Below are positions 50,744 through 62,299 of a stretch of 64,000 nucleotides of DNA, piece by piece. Positions within the stretch are counted from its first letter, which is position 1; each line of letters opens with the position of its first letter. The translations under genes and the position numbers were made by a program. This DNA is from Casuarina equisetifolia (taxonomy: Eukaryota > Streptophyta > Magnoliopsida > Fagales > Casuarinaceae). The stretch is from contig CM052361.1 of the NCBI GenBank assembly GCA_028551475.1, forward strand, positions 16,185,274 to 16,249,273, given 5' to 3'. The notes beneath the pieces were generated by a model. That model had not been told where the DNA came from and ran no database searches. It saw only the letters and a program-made list of their open reading frames with translations.

Positions 50744-51943
50744 TGCAATCTACCACCTTTGGGCTGCATAAACCATTCTGACCAGTCTAAACTCATGCAT
50801 ATAAATCAATGCCATGTACACCTTCAAGTAGTAGCATACAATCACCGCCTTTGGGCTAATAACTATACACCAAAACCAGAGGCATTCCCTTTCTTATGCA
50901 AGACCAAAATTTTACAATTTATCTAAGAATGCACCACTTTGGTGGTCACACCTCAACTAAATCACAAAACCCTCTCACACCAAGGGACACAACTCACAAT
51001 ACAATATGCAATTTAACATTATGGACTCGGGGCAAAATGAAATGTCCTTAAATTGCATCATTAACTACACTCAGTAAGTGTTATAGTACACACATGCTAA
51101 TATTAAGGATGAGAAAATAATTAAAGAAAAGCATGCCTTAATGTGTACAAATGGCCAAATATTAAAATAATCAAACATATGTAAAAAAAAAAAATTATGG
51201 CCATTAATAATGAATTTAATAAATCAATGAATAATTATATTGTAATACATGGCCATAACATTTGAACTAAATTAGAAAAGTACTACAGGTTCAAAAAACT
51301 ACTGTGGGGCCACATACAATTCAAATCTATAACAAACATCCATAAACTACTTACATTTAATAAAATTACAAACCAATTTGACAACAAAATTGGGATTTCA
51401 GAACAATTACAAAACTGAAAAGTGACATTAGAGGCTAGATCACAGTTGAAGGAGAAATTCAACAAAATTCGGCATCAAATCCGACCTCCCACGCTCCTCC
51501 ACGCGTTGCCTGAAAGTAGTCACCGGCGAAACCGGTATAAACTGGTACGAACCGGTTCCGGTATTCAATATTTCGGCCGACACAGGCCGATATGGTCGGT
51601 TCACCACCAAAACGACCAGTTCCTGAAGTGAGTCCGACGTCGATAGGTACGCCGACCCAAAACAGACCTCCGCCGGCCTCAACGCAACAACTTCTATGCT
51701 CCTTAAGCCGCCTATTCGGGTCGGGTCAACCCTTCTCTGATCAAACCTCCGACGGCACCAAAAAGTAGATCCGGCGCCAATCTAGCCACTGGTGAGGTCG
51801 ATTTGATGTTCAAAGACCTCTAGGTACAGGGTTTGACCAAAACAGGTATTTGGATACCCACGAACCCGAAAACTCAAATTCGAATTTCTAGCTTCAAATC
51901 CCAATTTTTTTTTGTTTGATTTGTACTCTAAATGGAAGCTAAA
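50744..51943 (-). other. Copia 5' leader
   Basis: About 1.2 kb between the primer binding site and gag with no long open frame. 51,470-51,860 is clearly GC-richer than the rest of the element, the usual place for packaging or leader sequence. No captured host gene was recognised. Confidence 0.6.
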
Positions 51944-51960
51944 CCATGGCTCTGATACCA
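51944..51960 (-). promoter_or_regulatory. Primer binding site, initiator tRNA-Met
   Basis: On the minus strand TGGTATCAGAGCCATGG lies two bases inside the 5' LTR. It is the classic plant Copia primer site complementary to the 3' end of initiator tRNA-Met. Confidence 0.95.
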
Positions 51961-51962
51961 AT

Positions 51963-52642
51963 TGTTGGAAAATCTAAGCTCAAACGAGCTCAACACAGGA
52001 TCTTCGCTTCTCATTTAGAACACAAATATATGATATAAAATTAGGAGAGAAAAGTACCTTGTTTGTTGTCCATACTAGATGAACGTGTCTTGATTCTTCT
52101 CCTTTATTCTCTCCTTTAGTCACTGGCTTGATGAGATGGCCTTGATTCGCTGAAGATCAGGTAAGCGTACGTAGGGGTGCAAGGCAACGGGTAAGATCGG
52201 GTAAGCCTTCTCACTTTTTTTTTTTTTTGTGCGTGTGCCCTTTTGTAAAAGGAAGGTGCAAGTGTGTGACGTGTCAGAGAAGGCTACAATGACTGAATTC
52301 ACCCATATTTATGATTATGCCATTGAACAAGTTTAAATCATAATCACCCCTTAACTTACCAATGATGTAGGCTCTTCACTAATGCGAATCATAATGTATG
52401 AATGGAGAGCTAAAGGAGGGATCTAGCCAATTACTAAATGTGCCGTCTATATAGTCCCACTCATCACAGTTCTATATAGCAGACACTGACTTACACTAGC
52501 CAGTCCTATATTTGACAATTAAGAATCCAATATGTCTCATATGAATGGATTATAAAACATTTATTTAAAATAAGTTTAGTGACTTTGTAATTCCCATTGG
52601 TATAAGCCCACTTTAGTAAGGACTATAACAAATAGTCCAACA
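51963..52642 (-). repeat. 5' LTR of Copia element (680 bp)
   Basis: Direct repeat of 45186-45868 with TGTTGG...CCAACA ends. It is the promoter-bearing 5' LTR for the minus-strand transcript, next to the primer binding site. Confidence 0.96.
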
Positions 52643-53225
52643 AGGACGAGCCCAGACAAAGCAACAGACTGTGAGCTGATCGCAGCAGAAAGAGACAAAT
52701 AGGCGATGTTTTTCTTTTCTTTATGTTTTTTATTTTTAAAAAAGATTAATTCATTGAAATAAATAAAATGGGCCAGGTTATAGTACACAAAATGGGCTCG
52801 TCTTGCACCTACAGCCCGGCCCATTAACTCCTTGGACATTATGCCAGACTACTTACCAAAATGGTTGGTTATATTAATTTTTAAATTATTAATATACTTT
52901 TTTTTAACATTTTTTTACTGGTTTTGAACTTGCTTAAAGAAAGAAAACATACTATCATTAACAATGAAAATAGTTAAATATTTACAGATAGAATTTCATT
53001 TTGCTTTGGAAGAGTTAAAAAAAAATTGATGAACACATTATATCACCAAACAATGATAATTTGATAGTTCTTTTAGATTTTATTATTAATTTTTTATGAT
53101 AAAATATTAACAATGTAAAACAAGTGTTTCTTTTTAACTCTCCCTTCTATTATAAGCATAAAAAAAATTACATAACTCAAATTATGAGTAAGTGATAAAA
53201 CCATAAAATGAAATAAGATAGTGGT
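52643..53225 (-). pseudogene. ZFWD pseudogene copy W, distal part
   Basis: Continues copy W after the retrotransposon: ACGAGCCCAGAC... corresponds to the parent 5' UTR exon from about 22,937, then the T-rich run and upstream region to about 23,640. The first five bases complete the target duplication. Confidence 0.85.
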
Positions 53226-53614
53226 TCATCATGACCACTACAACAAGGCAGAAACATTATGGTAAGCTATTCCAAAATTCAAAAAGCTAAGTAGGTTGTT
53301 CTTTACTCTTGTTTTTTTTTTTTTTTTTTATGGTTACTTCATGGGTGAATTGGGCACAAAAAGGTTTGAATACCATTGCTACATTAGATAACAAGATTTT
53401 TACTGATTAGGGAAGTTTATTTCTTCGTTTTGGTAAAGGTAGGGACTTGACAAAAGGATAACAACAAAAATCCTATCTATTTTTTTTTATTTCTTTTATT
53501 GTTCATTTTTTATTTTTTATTTTTTACTTTCCTTTTCTAAAAACACTAAAAGCCCTTTATTCCTATGATTTTTCTTTTTTTAAAAAAGTAGCTATTCATA
53601 TTTTTTCACTATAA

Positions 53615-54995
53615 GTCAAGCATTTTTGCCATCCTAAACAAGGTTCTTTGTTTTTGTCATGAATTGCCCTCCATAACTATGAAAGGCCCTCAATTTATAT
53701 GGTGCATTTGGTGAAAAAATAGAGCTACTTATTAACAATGTAAGCATTTTTGCCATCCTAAATTCAGTTCTTTATTTTGCTATGAATTGCCCTGCAAGAC
53801 TAATGAAGGTCTAGATTCATATGGTGCATTTTGTTTTCTCATTTTTTATATCTCATTTCTCTTTTATTTTTTCACTTTTTCATTTTTATTTTTATTTTAC
53901 TTTTTACTTTTTTTTTGCTCACTTTTTTACTTTTTGTTTTTTTTTTGGGTAAAAAACCATTGCTTCTTGACAATCAGAGGCTCCGATTCCTATGAGGCAT
54001 TTTGAGCAAAAATGGAACTAATTATATTCTTTCACAAGAACCCAAGCATTTTTGTCATCCCAAATAACGTTTTCCATTTTTACCACGAATTGCATTGCAA
54101 AACTATGGAAGGCCCCCGTTCATGTGATGCATTTTTTATTTATTTTATTTATTTTTTATATTTTATATCTGATTTTTGATTTTATTCTTCATTTTTATTT
54201 AAATTTAAATTTTTAAATTTTTAAATTTTAAATTTTTATTTTGTATTGTTATTTTGAAATTTTTTATTATATAATTATTTTTATTCTATTACTTTTATTT
54301 CCATATTTTTATTTTTAATTATATATATATATATTTATATCTTGTATATTTTGTTTTTCTTTTCCTTTTAGGAAAGGTGTATCAACCTATAAGATTATCA
54401 AAGGCCCCCAATTTTTGTCACGTTTTGAGCAAAAATAAAACTACTTATATTCTTTTGCAACAACTCAAGCATTTTGCCATCCTAAACAAGATTCTCCATT
54501 TTTGCGATGAACTAACCTACAAATCTAAGGAAGGCCCCATATTCATATGGTATGTTTTATTTTTCTCACTTTGTTTACTTTTTTTTTTCATTCTTCAATT
54601 TTTTTTCCCATGAATTACCCTTCATGACTATGTAAGGCCTCCAATTCTTATAGCACATTTTGAGTAAAAATAAAGCTACTTATATTCTTTCGAAACAACA
54701 TACGTGTTTTTGCCATCTTGAACAAAGTTCTTTGTTTTTGTCACAAATTACCTTGCAAGACTAAGAAAAGGTCCCAAATTCGTACAACCACATTTCATTT
54801 TTCTCATTTTTTACTTTTATTTGTACTTTTTTTTTTGTTTTTCTATTTTTCTATTCTTTTTTTTGCTTTTTGGTAAAAAATTGCATCGTGACTATAGAAG
54901 GCCCCTAATTCTTATGGTATATTTTAAGAAAAAACAAAGCTATTCATATTCTTTTGCAACAACTTGACCATTTTTGCAATGCCAAACAAGATCCA
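53615..54995. repeat. Degenerate satellite-like repeat array
   Basis: About six diverged units each contain AAGCATTTTTGCCATCC, a GAATTGCC.TGCA-like phrase, GAAGGCCC..ATTCATATGGTGCATTTT and GAGC(A)AAAATAGAGCTACTTAT, separated by T-rich spacers of variable length. Unit starts lie near 53,618, 53,742, 54,044, 54,469, 54,703 and 54,966, so spacing is irregular (about 120-425 bp). The spacers contain long TTTTA/TTTTC runs. Noncoding. Confidence 0.8.
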
Positions 54996-55269
54996 CGTTG
55001 ATAGCAATGACAACAACCAAGTTGGCACAAAGGAACAACCAAAATAAGGAGAACACATTGACATGGGTCATGTAAGACAAATGGAGCAGCAAAGGCAAGA
55101 GATCACAACACCTGTCATGGAAATTAAAGGGGGGGCAGAAATACCTAAGCGAGTGGGCGTAACATCTGTCACCTATAACCTCTTGGAGGACCAAACAATG
55201 CTCTGCATCCAGGATAAAGGAAATCGGGACAACGTGGCAAAATTAGCCACACCTTGTGCTTCGTAAATT

Positions 55270-55735
55270 GCTCAAGGAAAGTAGATACTCTGCAAGTGCG
55301 GCGCATGCTAGCTCTGCATAAGTTTTGCTTATGGGGTAGAGTAGTTTCTCATCGGTAAGGATAACGGATAATAATGAGTGAGGGATAATAGGCAGCATTT
55401 TGTAGTGTAATAGTTCCAATAGCTAGAGCACGCCGAACCAGTCTATTAAGTCTGGGTGGTGGGGGTTTCGCCTATAAAAAGAGGGAGTGAGAAATGGGTA
55501 AAGGCAGAAAATCATTTGTCCCTTTGTACTTTTATATTAGTAAATCAGCCTTCCTCCTTATCTCACCTGTGTCTTTTCCAACCGACAAGATTGGGAAGAA
55601 ACCACATTTCAACCCACTCTTACTTAACGATCAGCCTTTACATAGGCCGGTGACGCGATCCATGTCCGAAGGTCGTAACAGAGGCACTGTATTCAACTTG
55701 TGCAGAGAATTAAGAGATTGTTGATTGCCAACTAA
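55270..55735 (+). mobile_element. LTR-like fragment of another retrotransposon
   Basis: A core-promoter-like CCTATAAAAAGAGGGAGTG at about 55,470 is followed by TTTATATTAGTAAATCA and a short frame with PVTRSMSEGRN, a phrase reminiscent of plant gag N-termini. Its partner LTR was not found. Tentative. Confidence 0.35.
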
Positions 55736-56379
55736 AGCTCACAATAGCTTGATGCTTAGTAGTAGGTGGCAAGACAACCAGCATAATCGATACCTGCAAA
55801 TCCATACAAATCCAATGAGTTGTGTGGGTGAAGGTTTATGCCATAGTCAATTGTGCCATGAATGTATCTAAAAATGCACTTGAGGTTATGATAATTGTTG
55901 AGATTGGGGTTTTGCATCACTTGACATAAGCAATTTATTGAGTAAGGTTTGATTGGGTAAAACTAAGGTATTGAAGATCCCCCACTTAGCATAAGAAGGT
56001 GAAAGGATAAGAAAAAGAAGAGGTAGGACCTCTAAGTTAAGGTGCCTTAGTGGCAAGAGGAGTCAAAGTGGGCTTACATGATTCTATAGGGTCTCTTTGT
56101 AATAAATATATGGCATACTATCATTGATTCAAATGAAGTCCATAAGACGTCTTGTGCATTTCCAAACCCAAGAAGAAATGCAAGTCTCCTAGGCACTTAA
56201 GTAGAAATTGTGCACTTGGAGAGTCCATGAACTATTAAATATAGTGAGAAGAGAGGCTATGACTATCAAGTCATCAACATAGAGAAGAAGTCATCTTTGT
56301 ACACATCTGAATCAAAGATGAATCATTAGGTAAAATAACAAAACCATATTCAAACATGAAACAATTAAACTTGTCAACC

Positions 56380-56737
56380 AAGCCTAAGGGGCTCATTTCA
56401 AATTGTAGAGGGCCCTTTGAAGTTGACAAATATAATTTGGGGTGTTCGATGTCTTGTTGGTTGATGCATGTAGACTAGTTGATCAAGAGGTCTACGTAAG
56501 AATGCATTTTCAACATTGAATTGGGGAAGAGGCAAGTGCTGACAAGTGCTATTGATAAAACAATGCGGATGTTGTGTGATGAAAAATTGGGCTAAATGTC
56601 TTGAGGTAGTCGATTCCAACTTCTTGATAAAAACCTTTGACTGAACCGTTCGGGGCTAATTTTGTTTCAAACACCCAACAACAACCTACTTGGGTTCTAA
56701 AGAGCACCTTTAACGGTAGTGGGTGTAGGTGGAACAT
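56380..56737 (-). pseudogene. Degraded Copia reverse transcriptase fragment
   Basis: Minus-strand frames read GCCWVFETKLAPNGSVKGF, then EVGIDYLKTFSPIF, and in another frame FNVENAFLRRPLDQLVYMHQ. These are the start of the Copia RT domain (normally a K-W-V-F-K-T-K block, then E-G-I-D-Y, then the D-V-x-N-A-F-L block) with frameshifts and substitutions. It is unrelated to the intact element in position and clearly older. Confidence 0.8.
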
Positions 56738-57389
56738 GCATTTAGTATTGAAAGCATATTTAGGATTTGATTTGTTTATGCAGTGAGTTCATTCTGATTG
56801 CACTAATGAAATTGGAGAAGAAGAGGAATAGCATTTTGATGCATAATGGAGTTGTGAGATGACGGTGAGCCATGTGGTCCGGGGATCACTCCTTCATGCA
56901 CAATGGGCTGCTGTGCTCGAGTGACATTTGGCAAAGATGACCCACTAAGCCATGTGGAGCTTCGCGTTCGGAATCGTGTTGTTCAGGTAATTATGGAGCT
57001 AAATTTTCCCTATAAAGAGGGCTTTGCATTTCAATAGGTGATGGCACATTTCGTGGAACATGGAGTCCGTGTGCCAATGAGGGGTTGAGAATTGGAGAAG
57101 TTGTTCCATCACCTTGGGAGGCGTGTGGCAGCAAGTTGTTATGAGAAGCTGCTCTATTACATTTGGGAGTCGTGTGACAAAGTTTTGGTGAGAAGATAGA
57201 AGACTTTCTTCTTGAGGTCGGGGCTGGTGCAGGTAAGCCCTCTATCCATTCCCACTTGGAGAAATACATGTAAGTGGGGTGTAGTTGTCCAAAATATTTG
57301 ATTTTAGCGAGAGATTTTGTCAACTCAAAGATTCAAGCTTGGATTGCGTGGTGCACAAGTTGACTGAGTGTCTTTGTTCTGAGGAATTT
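56738..57389. other. Probable retroelement remnant, no gene seen
   Basis: Continues on the minus strand from the RT fragment. A 110-codon frame (57323-56991) rich in Pro/Ser/His has the look of the linker between Copia integrase and RT, but no motif confirms it. Confidence 0.35.
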
Positions 57390-57860
57390 TTTCTTTAATC
57401 GGGCCACGTTGACTTTTCTAAACAAGTACCAATCTGTTTATATGGTATTGCCTAGATTTTATGGGATAGGCTGCTTGAACCCTTGAGAACTCTTACATGT
57501 AGCTGCCGACAAGACTCAACTTCTAATCTTCTAGGTTTTTCATGCGCAAAACTCTTCCATGCACACCCTAGCTTAACCATTCTTCATGTTCCTTGTTACA
57601 TAACAGTACCAACAGTTTTTTTCTTGACAAAAATTGAGAATTTACTGCGTCGGTATTCTAGGTGCCCTTTCTGCTATTCGGTCGTGAAACTTTTTTCCTT
57701 ATGGTAAAGTTTAAGTTAAAAAAAAAAAGAAGAAGAAGAACATCCGTTATCCTTGCATCATTAAAAGACTTCGCTTTCCTATTTCGAAGATCTTGAGATT
57801 GGAACCTGTAAAATCTATCTCATGGAAGTAATTAAATCCTCACAAAATAAATAATGTTTT
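57390..57860. repeat. Copy of MFAP1 intron and 3' flank
   Basis: 57,390-57,760 corresponds to the MFAP1 intron at 29,930-30,340. 57,785-57,855 (phrases CGAAGATC.TGAGATT and GTAAAATCTATCTCA.TGGAAGTAA) corresponds to the MFAP1 3' flank at about 31,423-31,665. The last MFAP1 exon between them is absent. It lies just upstream of the next gene. Confidence 0.82.
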
Positions 57861-57924
57861 ACAAATGAATTTTGCAGAAAGATTTCTGATTTTCATGAAT
57901 CACACAATCAAGACTATATTTGTC

Positions 57925-57990
57925 TAGTCGACTTCTCCTTGGTTCGGTGGTAAGCCAACGAGACTTCCACCTGCCAGTTCAAACAGGTTG
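57925..57990 (+). mobile_element. Possible SINE head fragment in the promoter
   Basis: GGTTCGGTGGTAAGCC, then GAGACTTCCACCTGCCAGTTC resembles the tRNA-related head of plant SINEs (A-box and B-box neighbourhoods) but is imperfect. It sits 80-145 bp before the next ATG. Confidence 0.3.
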
Positions 57991-57999
57991 GTAGTTGAC

Positions 58000-58007
58000 T
58001 ATATTTA
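58000..58007 (+). promoter_or_regulatory. Candidate TATA box
   Basis: TATATTTA lies 64 bp before the ATG at 58071. This would place the transcription start near 58,030 with a short leader. Assigned on position and sequence only. Confidence 0.4.
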
Positions 58008-58070
58008 TCAAATACATCCCAATAAAAACAAAGGATCAACGCTTCTCCCATATCTCTCTGTGTCTTCACA

Positions 58071-60627
58071 ATGGCTGAAACTGAAGCTTCTCCAAATCCC
58101 ACCCCCACTGTAATCTGTCCTTCTGTGTTTTTGTTGATTTGGTTTTTATGCATACATAACTCTGATAAGATAAGATTTGTTTTGTGCTCCTCTGATTTCT
58201 TCAATTCTTCCAAACAGTTTTTGGAGGTTAAATGCAAAAGTTCAGGCAAGACAAGGCGCTTTGCTGTTGGTACCGAGGCGGGTTTTGCTTTATCGCTAGT
58301 AAACAGAAGATTGGAATCCGGCCGACCCTTTGCTTTGCATATCGAAGCCTCCAGAGAAGGAGAGGAACCCATTGCTTTTGGGCCTACTTCTGCTCTCGTC
58401 GACTACGGCGGTGGATGGAAGCTGCAGACGGTCATCGAACCCGATTTTGATTGCGCTGGTAATTGGGTTTTGTGGGTTTCACATAATTTCATTTATTTTT
58501 TCAATGTGTCTAGAATTGAAGATTCATTTTCTTTTTGGTGATGTTGAACGTTTTTGCCACTGCTTTTAGGGGTTTCAAAATGGGAAGGAGTCCGGCCGAT
58601 GATGACTCGAGTTCCTACATTAGAGGTACTTCTTTCTGTTTTTTCTTCTTCAATTATCTGTTGAATTGGTTGGTGTTGCGTCTGATAAAGAAGGGTTGGC
58701 GTGATGGTGGGTGAGCCTTTTCTATTGACTGTGTTGCCGCTGATAAATTTCGTTTTTTGTTTCTAGAAACTCTCTTGAGTAGTTGGTTTAGGAAGCTTTA
58801 GAGGTATCATTACGTACTAAAGGAAAAGAGGTGCTAAAGAATGATCTAAAAGAGAGAAGAAAAGAAATTTGGGACCTCTCAGGTGTAGAAATTCCCAGGC
58901 TGTTTAGGCTTTTGCCTGAGTTGGGATGTGGTTGTTCCTATATTCTAAAAGAAGAAAGAAAGAAAAAAAAAAAAAGAGAATTATTTCAAATTGGAGGTAG
59001 ATAATGTAGGTTATATAGGTCTTTACTGGATTCTCATATTAGAGAATCATATGATGAAGTGCTCTTTGATGTCTCATCATGTAGATGAACCCTTCATTCA
59101 AGCCCTTATTTGATTCTTTCATGACGCTTAACTATGGCTTATAGAGCTTTCAAAAATCAAAACTTCCAGGGAGATGTAAAATCGTCATTATATTGCTTTT
59201 GCCCAAATTAGTGTGGCTCATTCTCTTTGTAACAGGAAAGAGCCCCCTCAAAAATGTTCCAAAACTTTCGTCTGCTTTTGTTTAATACTAACTTGGACAT
59301 ACCATTATCTTGCTTCTTCAAGTCATCTACTTCATGGGGTAAAAGAATGTGTTTGTTGATGCTCCTAGGAAGTTTCAGTTACAGCAAAATTGTTTGTTGA
59401 GACAATAAACTACTGATCTTATATTAAGATCATACAGTGATCTGTTCACCTAACATCTCTTCTATGGTCAAATTTTAAACAGCAATGACCTGCGAGGTTG
59501 GACACTACGAACTTGCTTCCATCACATCTCCCTAATCTCTTATCCTGCTTCCTCATGCGGCCTAAAATGCTTATGTACCGAGTCATCTCCTTTCTTGACT
59601 TTTTATAATCTTTGTTACGAATTTGATTTAGCTTGCTATGTCAATATAAATCTGCTTTAAGTTATGATTCATGTGGGAGTAGAAGAAAGAAAGATTCAAA
59701 ATGTGAATTTATGCATCAGACTTTGATCAATTTATTCTCTCTTTTCCTGTGGTTTAACCCTGGCTTTTAGTTCTGATAACAGAAAACATTGCTTGAAGAT
59801 TTGTAATTCTTACACGTATGCTTTTTTTTCATTCACTCTTCAGTTGCTGTCTCTTGTCGTCTAGTATTATGCTGTAAAGTCTGATATCACATCTCTGCAC
59901 ACGATGAACAATGGATCTGTGATATTGACAGCAATAGAGGGGAATTTATCATTGATTTGGAATAGATGAGTTTTGGGGCACAGCATATTGATGGTAGCAT
60001 GAATTCTCTTCTTGATAAAAACAACAAAAGGAAAATGCTTATGGGTGATATAATACGAGTGTGCTTTTCCAAGATTGGCTCTTTTAGTTGACTACATTTC
60101 CTTTAATATTCCAATGTGTAGTGGAAAACAACAAAACAGTTTTGACTCATCCTTGTTATTTGTTGTGAAAGACATATCTATTCACTATAACCTAACCTCA
60201 AGTTATCTGATTATCATTTATTCTTCATCGTTGTACATGTACCGGTAGAAATGATGGTGGTAGGTTTATCTTGAAGAAGAAATATTTTAGACATCTTGCT
60301 CCATTCTTTGTACACTTCGATTTTTGACCAAATCTAACAATGCTTTGCATCAATTGCTTTATGGTTTGATTTTTTTTACTCTTAAGGTTTGTGTCTTCTT
60401 CAATTGCAATTCGATTTTTAATGATTTTAGCTGATATACTTGTTCTCTTTTTGTAGAACACTGACGACTCACGTCTCGTTGAGATGGCATCAAAACCAGT
60501 AATCAGCTTCCGGTACATTGGAAAAATAGTAATAGCTTTCATTTTGATTTTTGTGCTTGGTGCAATATTCACGTTGGCTCTTGAGAATCTTCCTAGATTT
60601 ATATTTTTTATTAACTCAATAATGTAA
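58071..60627 (+). CDS. Single-pass membrane protein, function unknown
   Basis: Four exons, 58071-58109, 58218-58458, 58570-58625 and 60457-60627, with GT-AG junctions in matching phase, give 168 aa. The N-terminus MAETEASPNPTPT is followed by a soluble domain (FLEVKCKSSGKTRRFAVG, then FGPTSALVDYGGGWKLQTV). After the acidic stretch NTDDSRLVEM comes a membrane segment at about residues 133-154 (IGKIVIAFILIFVLGAIFTL) and a short hydrophobic end RFIFFINSIM. There is no signal peptide, so it may be C-terminally anchored with the N-terminus in the cytosol or stroma. It resembles small plant proteins usually annotated only as transmembrane protein; I do not assign a function. The last intron is 1.8 kb. 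The upstream flank is a duplicated MFAP1 segment. Confidence 0.85.
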
Positions 60628-62299
60628 TATCGATTTTATTATTGAATATATGGCTTCAATAAGGAATATAATCCTAATGGACCTTTTTGCATCCTGTAAT
60701 TGGAGTGAAAATTCTAAGGTTAAATGGAAATTACATATCGGACAAGAAGGCCAGAGAAGTTTGGTCTTGCATCTGTTAATGAATAATGTTTTCTCTGCAT
60801 GTCATGAAATAATCTATTGAAAGTGCCAATATTCCCATAGGCAAGGGTTACAACCATTTCCAATTTGAGGTCATCTCTGGAAAACCTCTAAAGAACCTAC
60901 TAGTGCTATCACCCTCTGATCGCTCTTGAGATGCAGTTGTAGAATTGAGTTTTGTAGTTGTCTTTAATGGTAATCAAAACTGTTGAATGATGAAGAAATT
61001 TGCCACTGAAAACAAAAAATTGGGCCGCTGAAAAGGTAAGTGACAATTGTAGATGTGTGATGGTTTTGTGATTGCTTTTATATTTCTTCCTTGTTGTATA
61101 GTCGTAAGCCTACTATTACCCCACATTCCATTTAACATGGATTTTATTCCTTGATTTCATCTTATCGTTTCATACTTATAGATTAAGTTGTTGTGGTTTT
61201 CCTGTGCTCAGGATGAAGGGGTGTTCTAAAAGCAATGGTTGTCTATCTTGTTATGTATTATTTATATGCTGAAGTATCTTTCTCTCCTAGTAACTAGTTT
61301 TTAAGAAAAAAATTAAGTTATTTATAATACTTACAATGAAGTAATCAATCATAACTATTTTTTCTATTTTTACAATTCAAAGTTAGTTTTACTTATTTCT
61401 TCAAATAATTTATTCATTTCAATGTTGCTACAATCTTGTTTAGGGCAGCCTATGTGATTAAAATAAATAGCATTAAAAAATATATTCGTGTTCAACCTAA
61501 TCATTTCTCGTATAGTAACTGCAAATGAAAGTAAAAGTAATTAGTCTATAGGTTGCAAGCATAACAGTTGAGTATACTTTTAGCCCAAGGTTCTTGGTAT
61601 TGAATTTCTTGTTTTAGTTTTTATTAACTCGGTGAACTTTGACTTCATTTATCTTCTTGGCCAATCAAATAAAATATTTATTTATGAGGAACAAAGTTCT
61701 TTCACTATTCTCGTAGACTTAAGCGGACTTGATCAATGCTATTTCACATCTTTAAAGTTAAAAAAATATTTGATTTGGTGTTGATAGGCATAGTTGTTTG
61801 ACTATTTCTTTTATCCTATGTCCTTTTTCTATTCCTTTTTTCATATAGGTTTGATTCAATAAAATTTTATAATATTTTGTTTTTGTAGTTACATTGAAAT
61901 TTCATCTCCTATACGATGAGACATATGGGTTGGGTGGCTCTTTTTTTTTTTTTAACTCGTTTTTTCTTTTGCTGGCTAGCTCTTTGGACTACACTTCAAA
62001 AGTTTACGCTACACTTGATAATGTTTTCTAATCTCTGGTAATAATAAACTAGTCTCTATAGATTACCTAGGCTGGAATTTTCTCGATGATTGAGAAAGCC
62101 TTTGTTGTACTTCTAGCTGGATTAAAAATAACCCAGTTCGGTGTATAACAATACAATACAAAGATGGTAAAAGGGCCGATTGGGTAATTAAGATAGACTG
62201 AAAATACAACTAAGTCATATCGTGTTTCTTTGCTTGCATCGAGGATGAAACCAATCTACCACAAGAAACCTCAACTTAATTTTTTATTCTTATTTTCTC
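60628..62299. other. Spacer, no gene seen
   Basis: 3' UTR of the preceding gene (extent unknown) followed by AT-rich sequence. No coding exon, RNA gene or element terminus was recognised. Confidence 0.5.

Larger units (their letters stand above)
45186..52642 (-). mobile_element. Ty1/Copia LTR retrotransposon, full length, disabled
   Basis: 7.46 kb element on the minus strand: 5' LTR 52642-51963, primer binding site, long leader, gag, protease, integrase, reverse transcriptase, RNase H, polypurine tract, 3' LTR 45868-45186. The Copia domain order (integrase before RT) is clear. It sits inside the 5' UTR region of ZFWD pseudogene copy W. Both LTRs are complete and the flanking duplication nearly so, meaning it entered as a whole element. 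Multiple stops, frameshifts and active-site changes show it cannot be autonomous now. Confidence 0.96.

Noticed and set aside
57914-58372. 152-codon minus-strand frame
   Set aside because: Antisense to exons 1-2 of the membrane-protein gene, and runs through its intron and promoter.
60225-60572. 115-codon minus-strand frame over the last exon of the 168-aa gene
   Set aside because: Antisense shadow; the plus-strand exon has clear splice signals and a coherent membrane segment.
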